Shown in pieces: positions 13,001 through 28,000 of a DNA stretch of 64,000 nucleotides. Each line of letters begins with the position of its first letter. The first letter of the stretch is position 1. A model generated the notes under the pieces. It did not search any database, was not told the origin of the DNA, and saw only the letters and a list, made by a program, of their open reading frames with translations. Source of the DNA: Pieris napi (taxonomy: Eukaryota > Arthropoda > Insecta > Lepidoptera > Pieridae); the NCBI RefSeq assembly GCF_905475465.1, contig NC_062256.1, forward strand, positions 877,662 through 941,661, in the 5' to 3' direction. Position numbers and translations under genes: made by a program.

Positions 13001-16000
13001 CATTGAGACTTTACAACCTGTAAGATGTCTGATATTGCGTGGTGTTGCCATTGTAATCAAACAAATTACACCGTGTTCTATCATAACCTAATCTCTGACA
13101 TATATAGTAGCCGATTCTCAGACCTACTGAATATGCATATAAAATTTGATAAGAATCGGTTAAGCCGTTTCGGAGGAGTATGGTTATTAACATAGTGACA
13201 CGAGAATTTTATGGAACTACGATATCGTTTTAAGATCTAGGTTCAAGAGTGATTGGGATTTAGTACATTTCTCAAACACCAGACTAATAACGAACATTCT
13301 TTAAACGTAGCTGTTTAAAAATAATCCGCCCATGAAGCAAGTTCTACAATGAATTACATTAAAAAATTTAAAATAGTAGTGTAGTTTCTTTAGTTTATCT
13401 ACACTAGATTTTCTTACATTATATAAAAATATTAATATAATGTCCATCAATAGATTAAATATAATAAATTTGTATTTTTCAGATTGTTACAAGAAAATGT
13501 GGGTGTGGTATTCAAAATGAACCACCTCAAGAAGAAGAAATAGAAGCAGATACATACACTTCATGTATCAAAGCATATAAACCAAGTAATAGACATGTCA
13601 TTAACAAAATTAATGAAATAAATACAAGCATTAATGATATGAATGGCATAGACCCGGAAAAAAGTAAAGAAATTGTAGATATTGGAGGAGATAGTAAGAA
13701 AAATAAGGATGAAGAAAGAGGAGATTCAGAAGAACTCGAGAGAAGTAACGAAAATTGTTCAGAATGTATTGAAAATAAAATTGATAGTGAAGATGTCAAA
13801 ATACCTTTTGATAATCTATATGAGAAATCTAAAGTAGAAAATACAGATAAAAATAAAGTTAATGTAAAAGAAAAATCGATGAATATAAGTGAAAACAATA
13901 TATTAGATTTTAGAGAAGTGCGGGCAAGTGGAACTATACCAGAGACAAGTGATAAAGTGAATAGTGAAGTGAAAATAACATACAGTGTTGAGAGAAGTGA
14001 AGATGCCAGTGTTGATTTAAATAGTGCTATCGCTTTAATTAATAGGTAAGTTCTTTCAACAAAGATATTATATACCATCAAAAACATAACTTGTAAAAAA
14101 AAGGGTGCGTGTACTTACGTACGCGCGTAAGAAGTTATACTTCTTTGGCATTATTAAAAATAGTTTTTGATTGCATGCACATAATTAATTACAATTAAAT
14201 AATCAAAGACTAGAAAAGGAGTCATTATAGTCAATAAAGTTCAGTTTACATTTGAAAAATTAAATAAATAAATATTTATTATTATTCTCTTACATTAAGT
14301 GTAACATAAATTCTATTATTATTCGAATGTTGTTTTTAAATTATGTCCAATGCCGTAGCATCTTCGGTGGGCAACTTCATTCTGTTAATTTTGTGTCACG
14401 GTGCGCGCGCATCGTAAAATTTCACTCTCATCAATTTTTCATAACGCGCCTAAAGAAGTATAACTTCAAAACCGTGTCTGGCATATCAGTTCTTTTACCG
14501 TACAAAGGGAGATTCATGTAATACCAAGTCTGGCAACTTAGTTCTTCACCGGACAAAGTGAAATCCATGTCTCTGAACTGCTTCAAGAAAATGATGAGCA
14601 GTGTTGGCCTAGTGGCTTCAGCGTGCGATTTCAGCTCTAAGGTCGTAGGTGGACCAATGAACTTTCTATGTGCGCATTTAACATTCGCTCGAACGGTGAA
14701 GGAAAACATCGTGAGGAAACCGGCATGTCACGTGTCGGGCACAGAAGGTTGATCATCTATCAACATGTCTATTAGAAATGATTACAGAGACAGAAGTCTG
14801 AGGCCAAGACCTAAAAGTATTTCATTACATTTTTGAATTACAGTAGATAATTTTCTAGGTATTGTGGCAAGCTTCCATCAGATACCTTCACTCGGCTGGC
14901 ACCTCAATGGTGGATGGAGGAGGTTCGACTCCCAGCAGGGAACGAAATGAAGACGGCGTATATTTGCACTCTACGCATGCCATTGAATTGTCCCGTTAAA
15001 TACAATATTGTGGTAAGAAGGTTGTAACTACAGACTTGTGTAAAACAAAAAAAACTTGGCGATTAAAAAGAGTGGCGGAGAGTTTATTGCCAGTTCTTCT
15101 CTTCCGTTCTAGCCCTTGATTTGAGAACTGGCAGTAAATGTAAAATTAGAAGCATTTAATGTATATTTCTTTTGTGACGTTTTTGGACCCAGCTGCCCAC
15201 TATTTTCGAACCAATTCGACTTAGGGTCCTTCAAGAAAAGAGCGTGCCAATTCTTAAAAGGCCCGCAACGCACTTGCGAGCCTTCTGGCAATGTGAGTGT
15301 CCATGGGTGGCGGTATAACTAACATCAAAAGTCTAAGTCAAGAATCATATAATCATATAGGTAACACAATGTACACTTATGAACGTCAAAAAATAAATAT
15401 ACATTAAATGCTTCTAATTTTACATTTACTGCCAGTTCTCAAATCAAGGGCGTAGAAAGAGAAGAACTGGCAATAAACTCTCCGCCACTCTTTTTAATCG
15501 CCAAGTTTTTTGTCTTACACAACGTTACAACACATCAGATTGTCTCTTGTGCGTTTGACCCCATTGTTTGACCTATCTCGATGTTTTTTTAATCTCTAGG
15601 GTCATCCGATGCCAACTCGCGTGTTGGCTAGACGCATGGTGGCACTGCAGGCTTGTAGGATTTTACACAAGTCAGGGGAATTGGACGATCAGTTGATGCC
15701 CATAGGTGAGTCCTTCGTGATCTGATAAATTACTACTGTTAAACTAATTACCAGTGTTGCCAATTTATGACAGAAAATTGGGGCAATTAGTAACTGCCTG
15801 GGTATCCGGAAACTATATCCAGGCTGGTCCCTTCCCTCGGTAAAATACTTTGCGCTGGTTCGGCTTCGCGTGTCAGTATAAAAAAAAAAAAATGGTGCGT
15901 GTACTTATGTACGCGCGTAAGAAGTTATACTTCTTTGGCTTTCTTTATTTTTTTTAAAACATTAAATAATTAATATTTAGCGTTAATAATTTAACAATAT

Positions 16001-19000
16001 TTAATATTTAGTATATTATTCAATTATTAATTAATATTAATAATAATTATTATTTATTATTTTATTAATTCAATTTAATAACTAGGTATGTTTCATAACC
16101 TTTTAACTAAGTAACAATAGGTCTTTGTGAAAAAGCATTGCTAAATTTCATTGAAAAAATAATTAAAACTCCTTTATTTGTTTAAAAGGTACTACAAATG
16201 TCATTATGGTCATTCAAAATTCTTGGCATATTCCCATCTCGCTCGCGCACGCTCGGCGCCCATACTGATAATTTTGTGTCACGGTGCGCGCGCATCGTAA
16301 AATTTCACTCTCATCAATTTTTCATAACGCGCCTATAGAAGTATAACTTCAAAAACAAACACACTTCTGACATGTGTACTTTGAAACTTCTTTGGCAAAC
16401 AAATTTTTAAGTCTTGTTCTCTAAAACTTTAGATTTCCGAGATTTAGAGAAAGGGAAAAAGAAAGATATGTTAGGAATTTAATGAATTTAATTGTCATTT
16501 TAATATTAAATTTGTCGAAAATTAATACAAATTATTAGTTTAATTTTTTCAACTTATTTCTTTGATAATAAAAACGCGTGGTATTTTAATTAGGTAAATT
16601 AACTTAAATTTTAATTAGCATGTGTACCTACTTTGCACGCACGTACTTTTTTATGAACAGAAACATTTACTTAACTTAATAAAAAATATAAATTCTATAA
16701 TCCCAATACATTTAAAATCTTGTCGATTAGCGTATTGTTCATCAAATAGTTGACATTTCAACTTTAAAATATTTTCAGGCAAAGAAAACTTCAAAGCAGC
16801 TGAAATGGACTCGAACCTTACCCAAGAGTTGGACAATAATGATTCCGCCCGCCCAGGGACCACTAAACGCAGGCAATATTACTTCAAACGTGTAAGTTAT
16901 TAACTTATGATTGATATTAGAGCGACTCATGGCCATGTGTAATACCTTTTCAGAATCCCTATTAAATGCGCCAAAACTTGTAATACAGGGTCACTTTTCG
17001 GTAGAGTATTTTTTTTTCACAGTGAGGTCCGAAGTAAACAAAAAGTTATGATTTCAAAAAATGTTATATCGTATAACTTAATATTATCTTCAAAACACTC
17101 AATAAACAACTGTAAATAGTATGTCTAACGCAAGAACTCATCAGTAACAATCTAGTGGATATTATGAAAAAGATACAGGATGTAGATATTTTGAATTTTA
17201 ATAAGAATTAGTAAAAAAAGTCAATTTTCTTATAAAACGCAAAATAAATTATAACTCTGCAGGGGTTGAGCTTAGAGACCTCCCGCAGAACAATTTTTTG
17301 CAGCTGATGACATCATCTATCCCCTATTTGCGTTTGATCCACGACTTCTTGACCACCCTGTATATATTCACCATGGGAAATGTTCCGAGTAGTTTTACGG
17401 ACTGCAGATGAGTTTCATCATCGGACGTTTTATTTCCTATTATAGATTAAATTGATTTGGTTTTTCAGACAGCCTGGGCGTTCACTGATTGTCAGCCGAT
17501 AATAGACACGAGCGATGCTGATATCGAAGCGAATCCGATACCAAAGAGTAGACCCATTCTACCCTCTGGTAAGTTTTGAAATAATGTAGATTACGAAATA
17601 ATTACCTAATATAAAGTGACGCGAACAATAAAGTTTGACAAGTGACAGCTGATATCTGACATTGAGAAGTTACATTTTAATATAATATCTGTGCTTCCTA
17701 AGCGAATGTTTTGCTGTAAAATAATCTCTCATTCTGACAAATTGTGTTTACTCTGTGATGATACACTTATTTTTCTTTACACTGTGTATAAACCTTAAAT
17801 TAAGTATAGTAAGAAGTTTTTACTTTAAAAAGTTTCTATAATTAATGATATGTAAATAAAATTGATAAATATCTTCTAATTTTATAATTGAACTACTTAC
17901 TTGACTAACTTATTAAATTTTTTGCACATCTATGTTTTTTTAATTCAGAAAATGCTCAAATCCATGTTAAAAGTTTATACACTGCACAATGCTTCCCATC
18001 TCATTCTCTCCCACGCCAAATCCCACGTATTCATGCCTCTGTCTCTTTTTACTGTCGCTTTCCGTTGCATCCGGTTTGAAATCACAACGATTCTAAAGAC
18101 GTTTCACTTCAAAAACCTAATAGACTTTTGTTTACAGGTACAAAGAGAAATATGCTCTATGCAATAGTCTCGAATCTATGGTGTGCTCTACCAGAGAGGT
18201 ATAACACAAGAGGAAGGAAGTTGCACCTCCCGCAGCACGCTGATCAAGCTATAGGGATACTTGTCGCAAGATGCGAACCTACCAAGTAAGTTTATACATA
18301 AACTCAAAAATTACTAGGTAGATTTAAAAAATTCTTCAACGTTTATTTTTTTTTATTTATTACTAGCGGACCCGAAAGACGTAGTCATGTCTTGACTATG
18401 AATATTGATTTCGAATTGGTATAATTAAGGGAGCGTTCAAGTATTACGTCACGCAATTTTTGGAGATTCTTGACCCCCCCCCCCCATATAACGTGCCGTA
18501 AAGTTTTCGGTACCCAACAGTAAAACGTTTGGTGACCACCCAGTTACTTTTTATACCTTAAAGTTACCATTATGTGGTGTAAGTACTGGAAAGTCGAAAA
18601 TAATATTAACAATAACGGGTAATTCAATCCCCGCCCCGCATCGTAACGTATTACAAAAGGACCCCCCCCCCCCCCCAAAATTCGTTACGTAATACTTGAA
18701 TGCTCCCATACTAAAAAAATATATCAGAAACAAAGAGTTTATTATTCTAATGCTATATGATATACAACTTTATTGTTTGTTTTTCTGGACATCTGTCAAT
18801 TCAATAAAACTATTGTGTTCTTCTTTATAGCCAAGTATACCAAGTGTTATAACGTGTATGTTAGTCTATCCAAACTCAACAAAACTCCATATTAAACTTT
18901 TAATATTAGCTCTGCACTAAGAAATTCATTTTTTGTTAGAAATCTATATATGTAATATGTATTTTATAGATATAATAACTCCGATCGAAGCATTTGTTTT

Positions 19001-22000
19001 AAACGATATTCATTTTTCTTACATCCTCTTTGGCGATGTTTGCAGCACGCATTCTGTTAATGTTATGTCAAACGCCTTAAGGTTACATCAAAAAAGTTTG
19101 AATTGTATGCTGGTTAAGTATTCTTAAATTTTCTCATTTTCCGCGCAATTTTCTTAATTTTTTCATAAGAATCTTGTCCTGACAATACAACAAAGAAAGA
19201 ATTAGTGAAATCGGTCCAGCCGTTCACGCGTGATGCGTGACCAAGGGAAATAGGGATTCATTCACATATATATAGATTATAAGCCTATATTTGTTTCCTA
19301 AATATTTCAAAAGTAACCTTCATAGAACGAAAATCATAAATGTCTTTCGTCTCTGTCAAATTGTGTTTACGCTGTGATAAATAGAGATGGCAAGTACTTG
19401 TGAATACTGTGCTAGCAGGCTAAAGTTTTATCAAATGCTGTATTTTTATTCCCTCAGGTTGCAAATTCCAGCGTTTCCAGTATATACGCGTTCTGGGGAA
19501 GTGAGAATCAGTGTTGAGCCGGCCTTAGATGCGGACGTACGTCTGTCGCCACGACGAGCTCGGCTTGTACGTCGGTATGTATACGTGCATTGTTACGAGC
19601 TAGGGGTTCGGATAGAAAACGACGTAGATCTCTTCTTGGATTTATTCAAAATTGTACGAGTTGCTGTTCTATCCTTGTCGCACAATTTTAGGACGTACTT
19701 TAATCTCTATCGTTCCGTCCTTGTCGTACGGCGTTCTAGAATGTCCAGTCCGGCTTTGAGAAGGTTCCGATCTTCTCTCTCTTTCGGATCATTTATCCAG
19801 GGGAAGTGAAATGTGTATCTGAAAACGCCCGTATACAGTTTTCCTGAAAACTGTACCACTAGACTGAACTTTCTCTAAAACAGCCTGAAAATAACAAAAA
19901 ACAAAATTGGAATTTTCATAAAAAAATTAAGTTCCTTGTATGTGAGAGAGAATCTCTTGAAACGCTCATAAAACACATTTCAAAAGATTGAAAACGTCTC
20001 TAAGTTGTAGAAATATCGAGAAACAATTCAGTCAACCTATTTCAAGTCAAAATATTTGCTGATAAAAAATAATGAGATTTCGTTTTGACTGTTATACGTT
20101 TTATACACTTATTTTAAGAACCAAGCGATAATGTTTTTGAAGTTATACTTCTTTTGGCGCGTTAGGGCAAAATGATGAGAGTAAATTTTTACGATGCGCG
20201 CGCATACCGTCACAAAAAACCGACATCCTGAAGTTAGCTATAGTCAACATTTTAGTTTTTTCTATTTTTAGTGTCGTTTTTTCTACAAACGTTTTTTATC
20301 TTGTTACGACAAAGTATAACTTCTAACGCGTGTACATAAGTCAGGGGTAGTGGGGTTGCGACGCATACAAAAAACTAATTTGGCTTTTTAAATCCAGGGG
20401 ACACTTCAATACAAGTGTTGTCGACCTATTGGACATTATTAGGAAAGGAGAATGAATTACAATTTATGAGTGTGGGAAAAACTAAAGGGCTTATTTTGGC
20501 ATCAACTTTGAGATAATTGCTAACATTAGGTTTGCGCTTCTAATTAGTAATTAAAATATATATTTTTATAAGTTAGGATACATAACTTACGTCACATGAA
20601 TTTTTAAATATATTTTCAGCTTCATGCGTTTCGTATTCTCGGACGTGCTGCGCGTGCGCCGTCGCGGCATGAAGTTACAAACGGAGGGATCGACGCAGAA
20701 CAATTATTACATCGTACCAACTGTTAAACGTAAGTACTCTTCGTATTTCTTTTTAGTATATCTTCACACTTCTCTTCTCTTCCGTCCCAGCGTGTGCTCA
20801 CTCAGGCTGTCTCGAGTATTCTTGGGGAGACAAAAAACCGCTCAACTGCAGAGGCAAAACTAGAAACAATCTAAAGAGTACACTCCTCCCTCAAAGGCCG
20901 GCAATGCACCCACGATTGGGTGGGCTGCGATGAATTTTGGCCTTCCCGTAGGCTTGTTTGTGCTCCCTATCCAATAATAAGAAGCATCTATAATCGCTTT
21001 CATACAGAAAAGGCGTTTCAAATAAATAAACTTAATCATATGTAGCTAAAATTAATGCTATCAAAAAAATTACTTACATAACCAAGTCTCGCTACTCAGT
21101 TCTTCTACCATTCAAAGTGAGATCCATGTAATACCAAGTTAGTTAATTCAGAATGAATTGCTAAATTTTTGAAATGAAAATCGGCGTTGCATTTCTGGCG
21201 CAGAAGTTGTGGGTTGTTGGTGTCATGATTTGCCATGATAACTCCTTGTTAAAGGTGTGTTTTAAAGTTATTTGTGGTCATATTCTTATCTTAGAAACTT
21301 AGGAAGTAAGTTTTGAGGAAAGATATACATGTGAGGAAAACATAATATTTAATATTTTCCTATACAAACTCTTTTTATATTTTATTTTTCTTCTTTGCCG
21401 TCAGATCGACGATGTTTTTTTTGTCACTTGACATAATAGATGTAAGATGTTTTAATTTTTTCTTTATATTATTTTATTTTATAAAACCTAGAATATAGGC
21501 TTTAAATGTTGTTTCTTTGTATTCACAGGGAAACGCAGTTGCGCCTTATTTATCCCCAGTACTCATATAAGCGATTGATACCATTATATACATATATGTT
21601 ATATGTAATAAATGTTATTTATAAAGTAAAATAATATATAATTTAAAAAACGTGTGACACTCGGGGACTGCCGCGGTAAAGCTATTGCATAGCATTTTTG
21701 ATCAACTTATGCAATTATAATTCAAGTTTTTTCTTCGATATTAATTCAATCTGCCACTCTACCAGACTCAGACTAACGCGCCTATATAGTCTGTCTCACT
21801 CTAACGCGTACCGCACCGGCCGCGCTTACGCTACGTCACCTATGTGAGACGCTGTATGCGTTCTGTCCCGCTCTAACGCGTATTGGCTGCACCTATATTA
21901 CGTCATCTTGTGTTAGGTTTATTTTCGTTACGGAATTTCTTGATTCGGTCGCCGCGCTCAAAGCCCGCGATAAGATCCATGCAATAGCTTAATATTAAAA

Positions 22001-25000
22001 ACTTTATTCTCTATAAAATACATACATAAACATATTTTTTTAACTTAAGCATTAGTTATCAGCAGCCGCAGCACTAATAGCAGCAGCAGCAGGTTGTCTT
22101 CCGACATAGGCCACACAATAAGTAAAATATTCTCCTTTTTTTTTAGGAACGACGGACACCGGTACGGCGGTGGATATAGACTGGGCGTTCTTAGAACTAA
22201 TTTTCAAACATACGGAAGGCAAGAAGATACAAGAGCAGGAGAACTCCGCGTTATGGGAGAAGAAGGAGAAAGGGCAGATAGAGAATCCACTCTTGAGGCC
22301 GGGTGATGTGTTTGCTTTTGACCCGGAGAAGTATAACGAGGCGGTTGTTACGCCCTGGTATAGGAATCAAGATCAACCACAGGTAATGAAATTTTTAAAG
22401 GCAATATGCTTTATAGCGTAGGAGACTATTTAGACAATAAAATAAAAAAAAATAAAAAAAAAATATGTTTATTATGGAACATAAGATACATGTATCACTT
22501 ATTCCACGTCATTAAATTTGAAGGCATCCCTACTCATCGGCAAAGAAGACAGAGGGGGTAGGCCGAGAGAAAAAGCCGGCGTAAAAAACTCTCGGTACTC
22601 TTTTAAAACAGCAAATCATCAAACAACACTTATTTAAAACAAATATCACAAATTAATTAGAAGTAGCCTGTCTAGCACTAGTCCCAGGCCCTTTTATCAA
22701 CTAGATAATCGTTGACTTTATAGTAAGCCTTTTTACACAGCTTTTCTTTAATACATTTCTTAAATTTATTGAAAGGCAGTGATAAAAGAGCCTCTGGGAT
22801 TTTATTAAAGAAGAGTATCCCTTTCCCCAAATAATATTTGACAATTTATAACTTCACTTAGAACTTCAATAGTTTAAAAACTGTTTGAGCGTTTGAGATC
22901 TGGGTTTATCGGAGTATGCTTAAAATCTTGGACAGACCGCATACGAAATACAACCGTGCTGGACAGAATGCAGAAGAACAAAGAAGTGCTTATGACGGTT
23001 AAGAAAAGGAAACTTGAGTATTTCGGACACGTTTTACGCAACTCCAAAAAATATGAGCTCCTTCAACTAATCATACACGGCAAAGTGGCAGAAGAAGGAG
23101 AAGGAGACCTGGCCGCAGACGCACGTCCTGGTTGAAAAACTTGAGACAATGGTTTGGTCAAAGCACCAAGTCTTTGTTTAGAAGCGCGGCATCCAAAATT
23201 AAAATAGCCATGATGATCGCCTTCGCAAGGAGATGGCACTATACGAAGAAGAAGAATTTATAACTGTTCTTATTATTATGTTATGATAATCAATATATGT
23301 TTTGACGTGATAACGTCTTTAAAATCGTTTTAGTCGGGTGACATGTTCAGAAACTTGTGTCACACCAAAACCTCACGAGCGCGATCGCAGGTATAACGAG
23401 AGAGAGACGGACCGATCTCCCGTCTCATCTCGAGCGCTGCCAGTCATTCCGTGAATGTATGAAGAAAAATGTATATCATAGTCGAATAAGTAAACTTGTC
23501 ATTTTACACCCGAAATTTATCATCAAAAGTGTGAATAAAACGATAGATTTAATTTAAAATTTGAAAAAATTGTTATCTTCATTAATTCCTTACTTCCCAA
23601 AAACTTATATCACCAATAAGACGTTATCACGTAAACATCTCGATCGTAAACCTACTTTACAAACAACCAATATTTTTTTTTTAATGGAATCTCGCTGATG
23701 GCCTTAAGGGCCTTTTCAACTCAGGTCCGGCTGTTTTGGAGAGCATAGCTCATAATCAATATGGCATGCCTATTTTTATGTGTCTGATTGTGCGGTGATT
23801 TTTATATAATTAGTCAATCTGTATGGACAAGTGGTCTTTCCAAATAAACGATTTATTATTATTATGAAATTAGAAATTATTATTAAGTTACTAACATGAG
23901 TTAAATAAAAATTAGCGATTTAATTAAAATTTATAGTTTTAAGAACAAAAGACGAACCGACACCCCATTTGATTTTAATTGATACTGCCGCCCATGGACG
24001 GCGAGTGCGTTGCCGGCCTTTAAATATATGTTCCTTCTTTTCAAGTAAAGTTTTGTTTACTTTTACAACTTCATCATTCTCTATGTCACATCAATTATCT
24101 AATAATAAATGTGTCATTAAAGGAATGATAACTGGATTTCAGTTCTTCCTGGTGGCAGAGATATGCTGGCACCTCACCCCCGACTCGGCATTCCCTTCGG
24201 ATCAGCACGCGACCTTCCGCTCTTACTACAAAGCCAAGTACGGAGCTGATCTGACGCAGAACGATCAGCCATTGTTGGATGTGGATCACACCAGCGCCAG
24301 ATTAAACCTTTTGACGCCTAGGTGAGTTTCTTTCTTCTTTCTTCTGTGTAGTCGGTCCCTGATTTCAGCATATTTCATTGACTCTTCTATTATAATGACT
24401 TATTAATTGTTGAAAATACATGATTTGATGATGAATTTTGATGAGGTTGAACCATAATATTTTAATTCGGCCAATTGTCACATTTAATACTTAAATACGG
24501 TCACCGTGACCACGCACGCTGTAAAGCACGCGAAACGTCGGATAAATTTAAAAGTATGTTAAATAATTGTAAATTTATAATAATACATAACTTTAATCCG
24601 GTAAAAAAAAGTTGTTTATTTATATGTGTAAAGGTTATGTCAATCAAAGACAATATCATTTAATGCTTACCTTTTTTTTCCGCTTGGGTTATATTTTTGC
24701 CCCTAATTGTATAATTTCTTAGTGACTATTAACGCAAAGTATTCTGTAAGTATTCATATTAAGTAAGGGTGTCGGCACGGAATAAGTTTAAGGAATTAAA
24801 TACATATTATGACACCAACTGGTCAATATATTCCTGAAGCCTTGTTGTTACAAAATAATATAGACTAGACTAGATTAAAAAAAAAAAAAAATAATTGTTT
24901 AAAAAAACTAAAAAACACGCTTTTAAAGCACATCAAACTAAAAAGTGAAAAATATTTTTTTAGGTTGCTCTTTAGAAATATGGCACAGAGCGCCCCACGC

Positions 25001-28000
25001 TTTTTCACAATAATACCAGTATTTTTTGTTCATTACCATTTTCAGCCTAAATTAGGAATTATTTTTCACTTTTTAATTTGATATGCTTTAAAAGCGTGTT
25101 TTTTAGTTTATTTAAACTATTATTTATTTTTTAGTTACATTTTTTTTATTTTTTTTTTCGGATTATTGCATTGTCATCGATCTTTGACAGGTGCGCAAAA
25201 TTTGAATAAAATCTGTCCGTTTAAAGTGGGTTAAAATCGAGTCCAAAGGAGTCGGTTACATACATACAGACAGGTGAAGCTAATATAAAGCGTGTAATAA
25301 ATGGTTATAAATATTTTAACTAAAAGTAACAAACCTGTAATTGATATATATTTGTAATGTATATTTTGTTATCAGATATGTGAACCGCAAAGGCGTAGCG
25401 CTGCCAGTGTCGTCGGAGCGCACGCGCAGAGCGAAGCGCGATCGTCTCGACCAGAAGCAGATAATGGTCCCAGAACTCTGCAAAGTTCATCCTTTTGCGG
25501 CTCCGCTTTGGTTCGCTACAGTTGCGTTGCCCTGTGTGTTGTATCGGTGAGTTGTTGACATTCATTCGCTCACTCATTCACTCACTCACTTATTAGCTCA
25601 GTCACTTACTCACTCTTTCACTCACTCATCATAATTTCTTTTCAAGTCCACTTAGAATCGTATTCTGATTTAATGTGTAGTTTTAAATCCGTCTCACAAT
25701 TAATTAATTGTTTTAAATGCTCAAGGAAAAGCTCTTGAAATTAAGTATATCAAAAGCCGTCAAATCATATTATGACGTTGACGAGAATCTATAGTCGTAT
25801 TTTTAATGTGACGAAGCCAACTGACAGTAGCTAATGTCACTTTGTAAAATAATGTTGCCATATTTAAAGTAATAGTGATGCGTTCAGTTCTTGTTCAATC
25901 AGATGTATGAACAATGACTGTGAATAGTTAATCATTTCAATCAATAAAATAATATTATTTCTATTTCAAAATTGTATAAAAGTGCTCTGATATAAGTTAG
26001 GTACTAGTACTATGTAACTACAATCAGTTTTTTGACGTCTTATTACAAAGCGCGGCGCGGCGACTAGTGCCATCACCGATCATTAATTCACGGGTTTTTA
26101 CTTTGTCACAACACTATTTTTATTTCATTTAAAACTGACAACACCGAAAATGTCAGTTGACTTCGTCTAATTAAAAATTCGACTATAAGTGCGAGCTCCT
26201 ATTCACCATGCCTCCTGCTGATAGAGGACAAATCTTTGTTTTTAATTTAATTATTATTATTAATTACTAAAGATGTCATGTGGAACATGGTGTAATGGTT
26301 GCGGCTCCTTACAAACGTTGTGTAAAACAAAAAACTTGGCGATTAAAAAGAGTGGCGGAGAGTTTATTGCCAGTTCTTCTCTTCTTGCTTTGAGAACTGG
26401 CAGTAAATGTAAAATTAGAAGCATTTAATGTTTTTTGTCGTTCATAAGTGTACATTGTGTTGCCTATATTAATAAATGTTTTTTGGCTTTATCACGCTTT
26501 AAAACATATTTTTCCAGCATCAACGCCTTGCTAATAGCGGATGAGATCCGTCGCGCCGTAGCATTGGACGTGGGGCTCGGAATCCCCAGAATTGATGACG
26601 ACTCGTGTCCAGGGTTCACGTGGCCGGCTCTGGACTTTGGCTGGAGTTTGGCAGAGGTTAATTATTTCTGTAATCTTTGAATAGTAATTACTGTAATATT
26701 TTCTTTCTCTTCTTCTGGTGGTGATATTGCGAAATGTTGGCGGTTAACAGTTTGAATTGCCAGGTATTTTGCGCGAGTCTAAAAAGTTGATCGTCGGATG
26801 TGATATCCACTCCCGTGTGTTACCCAACGGTGACTTCTTCGATCTGTCATATTTTAGTAAACAAAAAAAAAATCGTTTCTTTTTGAGAATAAGGACATCC
26901 TTGTGTTGTAGGTGACTTAATTTTTCCGTATAGTGAAATAACTTTTAAGCTACAAAAATTAAGCGTTTTACATGTCTTAATGAAAAAAATTTACATCTAA
27001 GCCATTCTCGAATCCACTTGAAACTAAAATTTCATCAAAATCTATCCAGCTGTTTAGGAGTTTACAAACACGCCAGTAAGATTTGTATATATATAAAAAA
27101 AATGTTTTATTAAAAATGACAATATTTTTCTTTGAATATAATTAATGTGAGACGGATATAAGAAAAGCAGTCTTACCAGCTAAAATATTTTTGAAGGTAC
27201 TCAGTGCTGACTCAGAGAAACACGACAAAAAGAAGGAGATAGAAGACTGGAATCAGAGTGGAGACCTGGAAAAGGAACAGAGGTGAGAAAAATCTTTTAC
27301 TTTAGGGTAATGAAGAAAATTGAATCTTTGACGCAAAGCATCAGAGACACTAGATTTGAATTCCGGGGATTTTGTCTCGGGCACATATGTCAAAATGTAA
27401 ATGTCAGTCTTTTTTTTTTTTTATTAACACTTCGTTGCAAATAAAAGAAACACAATACATAAAAATTATAAGGGATGCAACGGGTGGCCTTATCGCTAAT
27501 AAGCGATCTCTTCCAGGCAACCCTAGTTAAGAGAAATTCTAAAAAAAAAAAGAAACATGATGCGTGCGAGAAGTGCAGAATCCTTAATCTAAAGTAATAA
27601 AAAAAAATGTGCGTGTACTAGTGTACACACGTTAGAAGTGAAACTTCTTTATGACTTTATTTTTCGAAAAATTATCTATATGCAACTTTACAGAAATTGG
27701 TTAAATAAAGTTAAATTAGATAAAGTTTAACAAAAGGCTTTTAATATCACAAACTTGAATACAAATAATACAATTATTTCATTTTACCTTATTACCACTA
27801 AGATTATTACAGAATTTCATAAATTGTAATAGAATTTTTAGTATCATTGTTATCGTTATTATACATTTTTGTTATTAATGGTTTAGAATCTCTTTGAATC
27901 AACCCTGGTAGGGACAAGAAAAAGACGCGCGTAACGGTCAAATGTGACGCGTAACCGAAAAATGTGACGCGTAACCGAAAAATGTGACGCGTAACGTAAA

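Noticed and set aside
13527..14087. 186-codon minus-strand open frame rich in Ser, Leu and Phe
   Set aside because: It is exactly antisense to the low-complexity exon 11 of Dcr-1; the composition explains the lack of stops.
14327..14521. Conserved small protein sharing NYVQCRS in three places
   Set aside because: All three occurrences are in P-family MITE copies; conservation is that of the element.
19387..19809. 140-codon plus-strand frame as an independent gene
   Set aside because: It is exon 17 of Dcr-1 plus unspliced flanks. The donor at 19575 restores the frame to exon 18.
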